Of a stretch of 40,598 nucleotides of DNA, positions 10,265 to 18,677 are shown piece by piece. Numbering within the stretch: the first letter of the stretch is position 1; every line of letters starts with the position of its first letter. The stretch is from Thiohalobacter sp. (GTDB lineage Bacteria; Pseudomonadota; Gammaproteobacteria; Thiohalobacterales; Thiohalobacteraceae): positions 1 through 40,598 of the forward strand of contig NZ_JALTON010000047.1 of NCBI RefSeq assembly GCF_027000115.1. The letters are read 5' to 3'. The translations under genes and the position numbers were made by a program. The notes beneath the pieces are model-generated. The model saw only the letters and a list, made by a program, of their open reading frames with translations. It was not told the DNA's origin and searched no databases.

Positions 10265-12559
10265 ATGACAGCCTCGCAGGAAAACCGCTCGCCGGCCGTG
10301 GCGCCGCGCTTCCGCAGCCTCATGGAGGCCTGCCGCAAGATGACCCCCTCGCATCTCGGCCCGCTGTTCGCGCGTCTGCTGGAGAACATCGAGGTCGGGA
10401 TGCTGGAGGCCGCGGACCGGGCCGAGAACAACGAACTGCAGGCGGAATACTTTGCTGTGATGAACACCATCAAGCGTGACCGCCAGCAGATCCTGCAGCG
10501 CTTCCTCAAGGAAGTCGACGAAGGCTTTCGCCAGTTTCTGGAAGGCGAGCTGGAACCGATAGGCAATGTCGATCTGGAGCACGTCAGCGCCGACAAGCTG
10601 TCGCTGGTCGACAAGGCGGACATGGACTGGGCCCTGCCCATCCAGAACATCGTCGGCCGGGCCAGCACCACCTACATCGAGGAACTCTACGGCCTCAACC
10701 AGCGCCTCGCCATCGTCAACGGCGGCGTCAAGCTGCCGCCCGAGCAGTGGCCCGGCGGGCCCTACCGCCTGGCCGAGGCCTTCGCCCGCTCGCTGGGTGA
10801 CCTGCGAGTGCAGAAGCCCGTGCGGCTGATGCTGTTCGTGTCCTTCGACCGCCACGTGATGCGCGAGCTCAAGCCCTATCTCGACGAATACAACCGGCGC
10901 ATGATCAATGCCGGCATCCTGCCCAACCTTTCCTATGAGGTACGCAAGAATCCCAGTCGTGCCCGGCCCGCTGCCGGCGGCGGGGCGGAGGCGGCAGAGC
11001 CTGCGCCCGGCACGGAAGGCGGGACCTCGCCAGATGGCGGGACGCGCGCCACGGCAGCGGCGTCCTCGGTCGAAGGCATCCCGGGGGCGGACGGCACCGA
11101 AGTGGCACGTTTCCAGCGCCTGCGTGGCCTGCTCGCCGGCCGGCGCGGAGGCGGAGGCGAAGGCCAGTTCCGCAACGAGCCCAGCGCCCAGGTCGCGGGG
11201 CTGGCCCGCGAGCGACTGGTCGGCGCCCTGTCGACGGTACAGGGGCAGGCCGGTGCCCACCCGGCAACCGAGGCATACTTCGAGGAACTGACGGTCGACG
11301 AGCAGTTGCTGGCGCGGCTGCAGGAGATGCTGGACGAGGAGCGCGAGCGCATCTACGAGCATGTCGATCGCAAGCGCATGGCCAGCGAGGATCTGGACGT
11401 CATCGACCTGGTCGGCATGCTGTTCGAGTTCATGCTGCGCGACGCCAACCTGCCCGACGTCGCCAAGGCCCTGCTCAGTCGCCTGCATACGCCGTATCTC
11501 AAGGTCGCCCTGCTGGACAAGGCCTTTTTCGTGCAGAAGCGCCATCCTGCACGCAGGCTGCTGGATACCATGGTGACGGCCGGCGAGCGCTGGATCGTCG
11601 CCGACGACCTCAAGCGCGGCGTGTTTCCCTGCATGCGCGAGATCGTCGAGCGGGTGATCGACGAATTCGACGATGACCTGGCGCTGTTCGACGAGTTGCT
11701 CGCCGCCTTCCAGTCGCGGGTCAGGGAAATCGAGCAGAAGGCCAACAAGGTCGAGCAGCGCGCAGTGGAGGCCGCGGCGGGACAGGAGAAGCTCAAGGCA
11801 GCCCGGCGCCGCGCCCATGCCAGCATGGCGCGGCTGCTCGAGGAACGCCGCATCACCGACGAGATGTTTCACTTCTTCTCCCATGTCTGGGCGGAGAAGC
11901 TGATGTTCATCCTGCTGCGCGAACCGGAAGGCGAGGAGAGCCCGGCATGGAAGCTGGCCCTGCGCGTGGCGGCGGACATCGTCGAAACCGTGGAGCCCGA
12001 GTCGGACCCGCAGCGGCAGGCCGAGCGCCGCGAACGCCTGCCCGAGCTGCGGCTGGCCATCGCCCAGGCACTGGACGATCTCAGTGCCTACGGCCGACGC
12101 GACAACGCCCGCATGCTGGCGCAGATCGAGGCCTGGCAGGAGGCGGCGTTGGCCGAGCCGGAGACAGTCGCCGAATCCGTGGCCGAGGCCCGCCACGGGC
12201 CCGATCCGGAGGCCGCGCCCGAACCCGAACCCCAGGAGCGCAAGGCGGCCGTGGCACCCGAGGTGGCGGCGCAGATGGATCGCCTGTGCGAACTCGAGTT
12301 CGGCACCTGGTTCGAGTTCTCCGATCCCGCCAGTCACCTGGTCCGGCGCCTGCGCCTGGCCTGGTACAGCAAGGTCTCGGGCCGTTTCATGTTTGTCGAT
12401 GCCATCGGCACCAAGGCGGACGAGTGGGTGTGCGACGAGCTGGCGGCCGAACTGGTCGCGGGCCGCGCGCGCATCGTCGAGCCCGAAAAGCGTCCCTTCC
12501 TGGAGCGCGCGCTGGATGCCGTGATGAGCTTTCTCGGCCGGGGTTTGGATGACGACTGA
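10265..12559 (+). CDS. DUF1631 family protein
   Basis: This 764-residue soluble protein matches the DUF1631 family, which databases sometimes mislabel thymidine phosphorylase; its function is not established. The N-terminal part is helical (ARFRSLMEACRKMTPSHL-like start at about 15; LVDKADMDWALPIQNIVG near 115-133). Residues 235-330 form an A/G/E-rich low-complexity linker. A second helical block holds the conserved ELYGLNQRL (about 139) and DVIDLVGMLFEFML (about 378) segments. An E/P-rich linker (about 625-660) leads to a C-terminal beta-rich unit, FGTWFEFSDP then VRRLRLAWYSK and FMFVDAIGTK. There is no signal peptide or membrane segment. A PilZ protein follows 78 bases downstream, suggesting a c-di-GMP or surface-behaviour link. 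Confidence 0.85.
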   Translation: MTASQENRSPAVAPRFRSLMEACRKMTPSHLGPLFARLLENIEVGMLEAADRAENNELQAEYFAVMNTIKRDRQQILQRFLKEVDEGFRQFLEGELEPIGNVDLEHVSADKLSLVDKADMDWALPIQNIVGRASTTYIEELYGLNQRLAIVNGGVKLPPEQWPGGPYRLAEAFARSLGDLRVQKPVRLMLFVSFDRHVMRELKPYLDEYNRRMINAGILPNLSYEVRKNPSRARPAAGGGAEAAEPAPGTEGGTSPDGGTRATAAASSVEGIPGADGTEVARFQRLRGLLAGRRGGGGEGQFRNEPSAQVAGLARERLVGALSTVQGQAGAHPATEAYFEELTVDEQLLARLQEMLDEERERIYEHVDRKRMASEDLDVIDLVGMLFEFMLRDANLPDVAKALLSRLHTPYLKVALLDKAFFVQKRHPARRLLDTMVTAGERWIVADDLKRGVFPCMREIVERVIDEFDDDLALFDELLAAFQSRVREIEQKANKVEQRAVEAAAGQEKLKAARRRAHASMARLLEERRITDEMFHFFSHVWAEKLMFILLREPEGEESPAWKLALRVAADIVETVEPESDPQRQAERRERLPELRLAIAQALDDLSAYGRRDNARMLAQIEAWQEAALAEPETVAESVAEARHGPDPEAAPEPEPQERKAAVAPEVAAQMDRLCELEFGTWFEFSDPASHLVRRLRLAWYSKVSGRFMFVDAIGTKADEWVCDELAAELVAGRARIVEPEKRPFLERALDAVMSFLGRGLDDD

Positions 12560-12637
12560 GGCCGCTTCAGGATCCATCGGGCGCGGCCGCTAACCGCACA
12601 GGCCGGTGGTCAGCATGCCGGCTTCCATGGGGGAATC

Positions 12638-12973
12638 ATGACCGACGAACAACGCGCCCACGCAAGGCGGCCGATGGCCCACGACCTGGTGGTCGAGGAC
12701 CTGCATACCGAGAAGGTGCTGGGCAGCCTGGTGAACCTCTCCGAGGAGGGCATGATGCTGCTGATGGACGAGCCCATCGAGCCGGCCCGCGTCATCCAGT
12801 GTCGCATCCGTCTCAATGAGCCCTGCGAGGGCATCGCCGAACTGGCACTCGGCGTGGAAAGCCTCTGGTGCCAGCCCACCGACGAACCCGGCCACTTCTG
12901 GGCCGGCTACCAGATCATCGACATCTCCGACGAGACCGCCGCCATTCTCGACAAGGTGCTGGGACGGGCCTGA
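12638..12973 (+). CDS. PilZ domain protein (canonical c-di-GMP-binding motifs)
   Basis: This 111-residue protein is a single PilZ domain, a cytosolic receptor for cyclic di-GMP. Both ligand motifs are present: RxxxR at R6-R10 (QRAHARR) and the (D/N)xSxxG motif as NLSEEG at 33-38. The conserved tryptophan and glycine of the last strands are in ESLWC and FWAGYQI. Binding is therefore expected from the motifs. GGGGA lies 5-8 bases before the ATG. It follows the DUF1631 gene in the same direction and ends 15 bases before the convergent glcF, leaving no room for a separate terminator. Confidence 0.93.
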   Translation: MTDEQRAHARRPMAHDLVVEDLHTEKVLGSLVNLSEEGMMLLMDEPIEPARVIQCRIRLNEPCEGIAELALGVESLWCQPTDEPGHFWAGYQIIDISDETAAILDKVLGRA

Positions 12974-12988
12974 GGCGGCTTCCGGGTT

Positions 12989-14221
12989 TCACCCTTCTTC
13001 CAGGCACTCCGCCACCCGCTCGATCCAGTGCTCGACCGGCACGGTGCCCTGCGCCGCGAGGTGAAGCTGGCAGCCGATGTTGGCGGTGACGATGCGGTCG
13101 GGGCCGTGGGCGGTGAGGGCGTCGATCTTGCGCGCGGCCAGCGTTTCCGACAGCGCCGGCTGCAGGATCGAATAGCTGCCGGCGGAGCCGCAGCAGAGAT
13201 GGCCTTCCTCCACCGGCACGAGATCGAACCCCAGCCGCTGCATCAGTGCGGGCAGCAGATCGGGCAACTGCTGGCCGTGCTGCAGGCTGCAGGGGACGTG
13301 GACCGCGATGCGTTCCTCCGCAATGTCAAGCCGCAATGCCGACAGGTCTTCCGCGGCCAGCACCTCGGCGAGATCGCGGGTGGCTTGGGCAATCCTGCGC
13401 GCACGCTCGGCGTAGTCGGGGTCATCGGCCAGCAGTTCGCCATATTCCTTGAGTTCGCTGCCGCAACCGCTGGCGGTGACCACGATGGCCTCGGCGCCGG
13501 CCTCGAGTGCCGGCCACCAGGCATCGATGTTGCGGCGCATGAAGGCGCGGGCCTCGTCCGGGGCGTCGAGGTGATGGCTGAGCGCGCCGCAGCAGCCGGC
13601 CCCCGGGACCGTGACCAGCTCGATCCCGAGCCGGGCCAGCACCCGGCGCGCAGCGGCATTGGTCGCCGGGGTGGCGGCGGATTGTACGCAGCCTTCCAGC
13701 ACCAGCATGCGCCGTCCGCCGGCTGTGCCGGCAGGTGCGGGTGCGGGCGGAGCCGACTGCCGTGGCGGCAGCTTGCGGCGCAGCCGCGCGGGCAGCAGAG
13801 GCGACAGCATGCGTCCCAGGCCCAGCAGCAGGCGGAAGCGGTCAGGGTAGGGGAGGGTCAGGCGCAGGGCGTGGCGCAGCAGCCGTTGTCGCGGGGGGCG
13901 CGGGTGCTCGCGTTCCATCAGCCCGCGACCGATGTCGAGCAGGCGATGATACTCGACGCCCGACGGGCAGGTGGTCTCGCAGGCGCGGCACAGCAGGCAA
14001 CGGTCGAGATGGGTGCGGGTGTGCTCGCCCGTGGGTCCGTCTTCCAGCAGTTCCTTGATGAGATAGATGCGCCCGCGCGGGCTGTCCAGCTCGTCGCCCA
14101 GCACCTGGTAGGTGGGGCAGGTCGCGGTACAGAAGCCGCAGTGCACGCAACTGCGGAGAATGCGATCTGCGGTCCGGCCTTCGGGGGTGTCGCGATGGCG
14201 GGGGCTGATGCGGGTCTGCAT
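12989..14221 (-). CDS. glcF: Glycolate oxidase iron-sulfur subunit GlcF
   Basis: GlcF passes electrons from the flavin subunit of glycolate oxidase to the respiratory chain at the inner membrane. The 410-residue protein (E. coli GlcF has 407) has two 4Fe-4S motifs, CVHCGFCTATCP (about 25-36) and CLLCRACETTCP (about 75-86), and two CCG domains, with GCCGALSHH (about 208) and LCCGSAGSYS (about 343). The start MQTRISPRHRDTPEGR at 14221 is chosen by homology; it lies 2 bases after the glcE stop. The gene is last in the glcD-glcE-glcF operon and converges on the PilZ gene. Confidence 0.95.
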   Translation of the reverse strand: MQTRISPRHRDTPEGRTADRILRSCVHCGFCTATCPTYQVLGDELDSPRGRIYLIKELLEDGPTGEHTRTHLDRCLLCRACETTCPSGVEYHRLLDIGRGLMEREHPRPPRQRLLRHALRLTLPYPDRFRLLLGLGRMLSPLLPARLRRKLPPRQSAPPAPAPAGTAGGRRMLVLEGCVQSAATPATNAAARRVLARLGIELVTVPGAGCCGALSHHLDAPDEARAFMRRNIDAWWPALEAGAEAIVVTASGCGSELKEYGELLADDPDYAERARRIAQATRDLAEVLAAEDLSALRLDIAEERIAVHVPCSLQHGQQLPDLLPALMQRLGFDLVPVEEGHLCCGSAGSYSILQPALSETLAARKIDALTAHGPDRIVTANIGCQLHLAAQGTVPVEHWIERVAECLEEG

Positions 14222-14223
14222 GG

Positions 14224-15276
14224 TCAGTCGAACAGGTAGCCGGGGTTGAACAGGCCGTCGGGATCGAAGGCGGCCTTGAGCCGGCGGTGCACGGTGAGCA
14301 GCGCCGCTGCCGGTTCCTGCAAGCGCCGCCCCGCGCAGGGGCCGCGCCACTGGCTGGCGTGACCGCCGGCAGCCCGGGCCACCGCGCGCACCTGATGCGC
14401 GGGCAGCGGGCAGTGGATCCAGCGCTGGGCACCGCTCCAGTCGATCAGCTGCGGCCCGGGCAGGTCCAGCGGCGGCGTGGCAGGGGGCACCGACAGCCGC
14501 CACAGGGCGCCCGGATGATCGAAGAAGGGGTGCCGCTGGTCGCGCAGCCGTTCCCAGAAGTCGGCGTGCGCGTCCGGCAGGGGCTCGCCACCAAGCTGGC
14601 GCGAGGCCTGGCTCACGCCGCGCTCGCTGCCGGACAGGCGCACGAACAGGTGTTCGCCGTCGTGGCAGGCAGCGGACAGCGGCAGTGGCCGGCCGGCCCA
14701 CAGGTTCATCAGCCGGATGGCATCGGCGGCATCGCGTTCCTGCACCAGCGTGATCTCCGCGGCCGGGCGCGGCAGCACCTTGAGCGAGACTTCCAGCAGC
14801 ACGCCGAGGGTGCCGAAGGCACCGCACATCAGGCGCGAGACGTCATAGCCGGCGACGTTCTTCATCACCTCGCCGCCGAAGCGCAGCGGTTCGCCGCGGC
14901 CGTTGATGATGCGGCAGCCGAGCACGAAGTCGCGCACCGCGCCGGCATGGGGGCGGCGCGGGCCGGACAGGTTGCAGGCCACGGTGCCGCCCAGGGTAGC
15001 GGCTTCGCTGAAACGCGGCGGCTCGAAGGGCAGCATCTGGCCCTCTGCGGCCAGCGCCTGTTCCAGTTCCGCCAGGGTCGTGCCGGCGCGGGCGGTGACC
15101 ACCAGTTCCGTCGGTTCGTAGTGCAGGATGCCGCGATGGCCGGAGACGTCGAGTCGTGTCTCGCCGGCCTCCGGCAGCAGGAAGGCCTTGCTGTCGCCGC
15201 CGCGGATGTGCAGCGGCTGACCCTCGCGCCGCGCGGTTTCGATGGCCTCGCGGATGGCTTCGCTGGCATCCCTCAT
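14224..15276 (-). CDS. glcE: Glycolate oxidase FAD-binding subunit GlcE
   Basis: GlcE is the second flavin-fold subunit of glycolate oxidase, required with GlcD and GlcF to convert glycolate to glyoxylate. The 350-residue protein (E. coli GlcE also 350) has an N-terminal PCMH FAD-binding domain: PLHIRGGDSKAF (about 21-32), LVVTARAGTTLAELE (about 58-72), PFEPPRFSEAATLGGTVACN (about 83-102) and VMKNVAGYDVSRLM (about 139-152). The C-terminus has FDPDGLFNPG, typical of the family. Its ATG shares a base with the glcD stop (TGATG), so translation is probably coupled. Confidence 0.95.
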   Translation of the reverse strand: MRDASEAIREAIETARREGQPLHIRGGDSKAFLLPEAGETRLDVSGHRGILHYEPTELVVTARAGTTLAELEQALAAEGQMLPFEPPRFSEAATLGGTVACNLSGPRRPHAGAVRDFVLGCRIINGRGEPLRFGGEVMKNVAGYDVSRLMCGAFGTLGVLLEVSLKVLPRPAAEITLVQERDAADAIRLMNLWAGRPLPLSAACHDGEHLFVRLSGSERGVSQASRQLGGEPLPDAHADFWERLRDQRHPFFDHPGALWRLSVPPATPPLDLPGPQLIDWSGAQRWIHCPLPAHQVRAVARAAGGHASQWRGPCAGRRLQEPAAALLTVHRRLKAAFDPDGLFNPGYLFD

Positions 15277-16736
15277 CAGAAGCGCTCCAGCTCCGGAAAG
15301 GGCAGCTTGCCGGCATGCACGTGCATGGCGCCCAGCTCGGCGCAGCGGTGCAGGGTGGGCACGGCCTTTCCGGGATTGAGCAGGCCCTGCGGATCGAAGG
15401 CGGCCTTGACGGCATGGAACTGTGCCAGCTCTGCCGCCGGGAACTGGCTGCACATGGCATCCAGCTTCTCCACGCCCACGCCGTGTTCGCCGGTCACGGT
15501 GCCGCCGACCTCCACGCACAGGCGCAGGATGTCGCTGCCGAAGGCCTCGGTGTGTTCCAGCTCGCCGGGCCGGTTGGCGTCGTAGAGGATGAGCGGATGC
15601 AGGTTGCCGTCGCCGGCATGGAACACGTTGGCGACCGGCAGGCCGTATTCCGCGGACAGTTCGCTGATGCGCGCCAGCACCTCGGGCAGGCGCTTGCGCG
15701 GGATGGTGCCGTCCATGCAGTAGTAGTCCGGTGCCAGCCGTCCCACCGCGGGAAAGGCGGCCTTGCGGCCCTTCCAGAAACGGGCGCGTTCGGCCTCGTC
15801 ACGCGCGGTACGGACCTCGATCGCGCCCATGTCCTGCAACAGGGCGCACACCTGCATCAGGTGTTCGGATACCTCCTCGTCGCTGCCATCCAGCTCGCAC
15901 AGCAGGATGGCCTCGCAGTCCGGGTAGCCGGCATGCACGAAGTCCTCGGCGGCCCGAATGGCCAGTCGGTCCATCATCTCCAGCCCGGCCGGAATGACGC
16001 CGGCGGCGATGATGGCGCCCACGGCGCGGCCGGCCCGGGCGATGTCGTCGAAGGCGGCCAGCAGAACCTGCGCGTGCTCGGGAATGGGCAGCAGCCGCAC
16101 CCGTACCTCCATGACAATGCCGAGCATGCCTTCCGAACCGGTCATCAGCGCCAGCAGGTCGTAGCCCGGGGTATCCAGTGCCGCGCCGCCGATGCTCAGG
16201 CGTTCGCCGTCCGGCAGCAGCACCTCGAGCCCAAGGATGTTGTGCACGGTCAGGCCATACTTCAGGCAGTGCACGCCGCCCGAGTTCTCGGCCACGTTGC
16301 CGCCGATGGTGCAGGCGATCTGCGAGGAGGGGTCGGGGGCATAGTAGAGCCCGTGCGGCCGTGCCGCCTCGGAAATGGCGAGGTTGCGCACGCCCGGCTC
16401 GACGCGCGCCGTGCGGTTGTCCGGGTCGATCTCCAGGATGCGGTTGAAGCGCGCCAGGCTCAGCAGCACGCCCTGTTCCTCCGGCAGCGCGCCACCGGAG
16501 AGGCCGGTGCCGGCGCCGCGTGCCACCACCGGGACGCCCTGGCGGTGGCAGTAGCGCAAGACTGCCTGCACCTGTTCCGGGGTGTGCGGCAGGGCAACCA
16601 CGGCAGGGGTGCGGCGGTAGGCCGACAGGCCGTCGCACTCGTAGGGCCGCAGTTCCTCTTCCCGCCACAGCAGCGCATCCTCCGGCAGCAGGCGGCGGAG
16701 ATCGCGGATGAGGGGGGCGCGGTCGGTGTCGGGCAT
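15276..16736 (-). CDS. glcD: Glycolate oxidase FAD-linked subunit GlcD
   Basis: GlcD is the catalytic flavoprotein of glycolate oxidase (glycolate to glyoxylate). The 486 residues include the PCMH FAD-binding domain (about 40-220), with VARGAGTGLSGGALP (about 71-85), VEPGVRNLAISEAA and CTIGGNVAENSGGVHCLKYG (about 142-161), and the C-terminal FAD-oxidase domain, with FHAGDGNLHPLI and GEHGVGVEK. It is slightly shorter than E. coli GlcD (499). It leads the operon. The 171-base gap to the divergent PilZ-like gene has a weak -10-like TAGAGT on the minus strand and a short dyad GCGCT/AGCGC at 16761-16781, a possible operator. No glcC regulator or glycolate permease gene is nearby. Confidence 0.95.
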   Translation of the reverse strand: MPDTDRAPLIRDLRRLLPEDALLWREEELRPYECDGLSAYRRTPAVVALPHTPEQVQAVLRYCHRQGVPVVARGAGTGLSGGALPEEQGVLLSLARFNRILEIDPDNRTARVEPGVRNLAISEAARPHGLYYAPDPSSQIACTIGGNVAENSGGVHCLKYGLTVHNILGLEVLLPDGERLSIGGAALDTPGYDLLALMTGSEGMLGIVMEVRVRLLPIPEHAQVLLAAFDDIARAGRAVGAIIAAGVIPAGLEMMDRLAIRAAEDFVHAGYPDCEAILLCELDGSDEEVSEHLMQVCALLQDMGAIEVRTARDEAERARFWKGRKAAFPAVGRLAPDYYCMDGTIPRKRLPEVLARISELSAEYGLPVANVFHAGDGNLHPLILYDANRPGELEHTEAFGSDILRLCVEVGGTVTGEHGVGVEKLDAMCSQFPAAELAQFHAVKAAFDPQGLLNPGKAVPTLHRCAELGAMHVHAGKLPFPELERF

Positions 16737-16907
16737 GGGTTCGGGGTCGGTGCTTGGTCTGCGCTACTCTAGCACGAGCGCCGCGGTGAAAGACCGCTCA
16801 AGGAAGGGGTTTGAACGACCCCCCGGGGCTTCACATCCCGGCCCGTTGCCGTTACAAAGGAAAGAGGGTCAGGGATGGCCGGACGCGCACCCAGGCGAGG
16901 TAAGGTC

Positions 16908-17873
16908 ATGTTCCGATTTCTGCGTGGTCGTTCTGCCGACGACGAGACCGTCACCCCGGCCCGGCTGGAACCGCCGACCGGCCCGGTGCCGGTCAGCCGG
17001 TTCGCCTCGCTGGCGGAGCTGTACCCGCTCGGGGCGCCGTTGCGCCTGTTTCCGGAATTCGAGTCCGAGGTGCAACTGGATTCGCTGCTGCTCGGCTACC
17101 GCATCGACGGGCATGAGCTGTTCGCGCCCGGCGACTATCGGCTGCAGGCCGACAATGGCGCGCCGGCGCGGCTGATGATCGGCGAAGCGCGCCTCGACAA
17201 GCTGCAATCCCTCGAGTTTCTCATCCCCTACGATCGCAGCGAGCAGGCCCGGATCGACTATGTCAGTCGTGCCGAGCTGGATCGCCTGGGCCACTTCGCG
17301 CCCGGCAACCGCTTTACGCTGATCGGTGCCACGGTCGATCGCCAGACACCTTACCTGCTCAGCGAGGTGAGGCGTGTCGAGCACCTGGACAGCGGGGTGT
17401 ACCAGAACCATTCCGTGGCCGTGCTGCGCGTGTTCCCGGATACCCTGGAGTTCCACGACCAGCGCCGCTACTACCGGATCGAGACGGCCCAGCCGGCCGA
17501 GCTGCGCGCGGCCACGGGTGGACGCGCCCATGCCTGCACCCTGGTCGACTTCTCGGAAACGGCGACCCAGATCCTGCTCGACAAGGAAGACGAGGACGTG
17601 GCTGCCCTGCGGGATGGTCGGCGGGTCATCCTTGCGCTCGACATCCATGGCAGCGGCCAGCGTTTCACCCTCGGCGGTCGCGTGCTCCGGCGTGCGGGCC
17701 GGCGGCTGGTGTTGCGGCTGGAGACCCTTCAGCAGGGCGAGACGTTCGTGACCCTGACCACGCTGTCGGTACTGGCCATCAAGGCGGCGCTGCTCAAGGC
17801 ACCGCCCGACCCTGACTGTCTCACTGGCTTCGACCCGTTGTCGGCCGATACGGAGCCCGACGATGGAGGCTGA
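16908..17873 (+). CDS. YcgR/PilZ-like protein with degenerate c-di-GMP motif
   Basis: The product is about 321 residues from MFRFLRGRSADDE at 16908 (GAGG 8 bases upstream); an earlier ATG at 16875 would add 11 residues. Residues 35-170 look like the beta-rich N-terminal domain of YcgR-type proteins (LRLFPEFESEVQLDSLLLGY). A PilZ-like domain follows from about 188: DQRRYYRIETAQPAEL carries the R-x-x-Y-R/arginine segment, but the second motif reads VDFSETAT, with threonine where the ligand-contacting glycine (D/N-x-S-x-x-G) belongs. Binding of c-di-GMP is thus doubtful. The last 11 bases overlap tpm in another frame, implying co-translation. No exact family name is recognised. Confidence 0.6.
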   Translation: MFRFLRGRSADDETVTPARLEPPTGPVPVSRFASLAELYPLGAPLRLFPEFESEVQLDSLLLGYRIDGHELFAPGDYRLQADNGAPARLMIGEARLDKLQSLEFLIPYDRSEQARIDYVSRAELDRLGHFAPGNRFTLIGATVDRQTPYLLSEVRRVEHLDSGVYQNHSVAVLRVFPDTLEFHDQRRYYRIETAQPAELRAATGGRAHACTLVDFSETATQILLDKEDEDVAALRDGRRVILALDIHGSGQRFTLGGRVLRRAGRRLVLRLETLQQGETFVTLTTLSVLAIKAALLKAPPDPDCLTGFDPLSADTEPDDGG

Positions 17874-18519
17874 TTTCTGGCGCCAGCGCTGGGAAGCCAA
17901 TCAGATCGGATTTCATCAGGACGAAGTCAACCTGCATCTCGAACGGCACTGGCCCGGGCTGGCGCTGGCGCCGGGCAGCCGCGTGCTGGTGCCGCTGTGC
18001 GGCAAGAGTCGCGACATGTTGTGGCTGGCCGGGCAGGGCCACGCGGTGACCGGCGTCGAACTGTCGGAGATCGCGGTACGCGACTTCTTTGCCGAAAACC
18101 GACTCGAGGCCACGGTGCGCGAGCAGGGTCCCTTCCGCGAATGGTACCGCGACGAGATCCGCATCCTGCAGGGTGACTTCTTCGAGCTGGACGCCCGGCG
18201 GCTCGGCGCCGTTGCCGGTGTCTACGACCGTGCCGCGCTGGTCGCCCTGCCGGCGAGCATGCGTGGCCGCTACGTCGCCCACCTCTATCAATTGCTGCGC
18301 CGCGGCACGCGGATGCTGCTGGTCAGCATGGAATACCCGCAGGACGAAATGGAGGGCCCGCCCTTCTCCGTTTCCGCAGAGGAGATCCGCGAACGCTACG
18401 GTGCGGGTTTTGCAGTGGAAGAGATCGACCGCATCGACATCCTCGACGAAAATCCCCGCTTCCGCGAGCGCGGCCTGAGCAGCCTGGTCGAGAGCGTCTT
18501 CCGACTGGTGAGACGCTGA
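17863..18519 (+). CDS. tpm: Thiopurine S-methyltransferase
   Basis: Tpm transfers methyl groups from S-adenosylmethionine to thiopurines and, in bacteria, can methylate selenium or tellurium oxyanions to volatile forms. The 218 residues equal the usual bacterial length. The family start is FWRQRWEANQIGFHQDEVN (residues 5-23). The SAM-binding core is VLVPLCGKSRDMLWLA (41-56) with GVELSEIA (65-72), then GDFFEL and YDRAALVALP (about 120-129). It overlaps the upstream PilZ-like gene by 11 bases, so its expression probably depends on that gene's promoter. The native substrate here is unknown. Confidence 0.95.
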   Translation: MEADFWRQRWEANQIGFHQDEVNLHLERHWPGLALAPGSRVLVPLCGKSRDMLWLAGQGHAVTGVELSEIAVRDFFAENRLEATVREQGPFREWYRDEIRILQGDFFELDARRLGAVAGVYDRAALVALPASMRGRYVAHLYQLLRRGTRMLLVSMEYPQDEMEGPPFSVSAEEIRERYGAGFAVEEIDRIDILDENPRFRERGLSSLVESVFRLVRR

Positions 18520-18677
18520 TCACGGCTTTCCACCAAGTCCCTGAATTCAAGGCTTTTGCCCCCGTGGCCGTTAACCTCTGACAGCCGGGCAGGCGTGCCG
18601 TCCCCATGCGGGTGGTCCTGTCCAACCGTATGAAACAAATGGGGTTTCAGGGAGTCAGCAAGAGGGAAGGACCCGAG

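Noticed and set aside
10160-12577. An 805-residue open frame on the minus strand
   Set aside because: It is antisense to the DUF1631 gene with no ribosome binding site or known motif.
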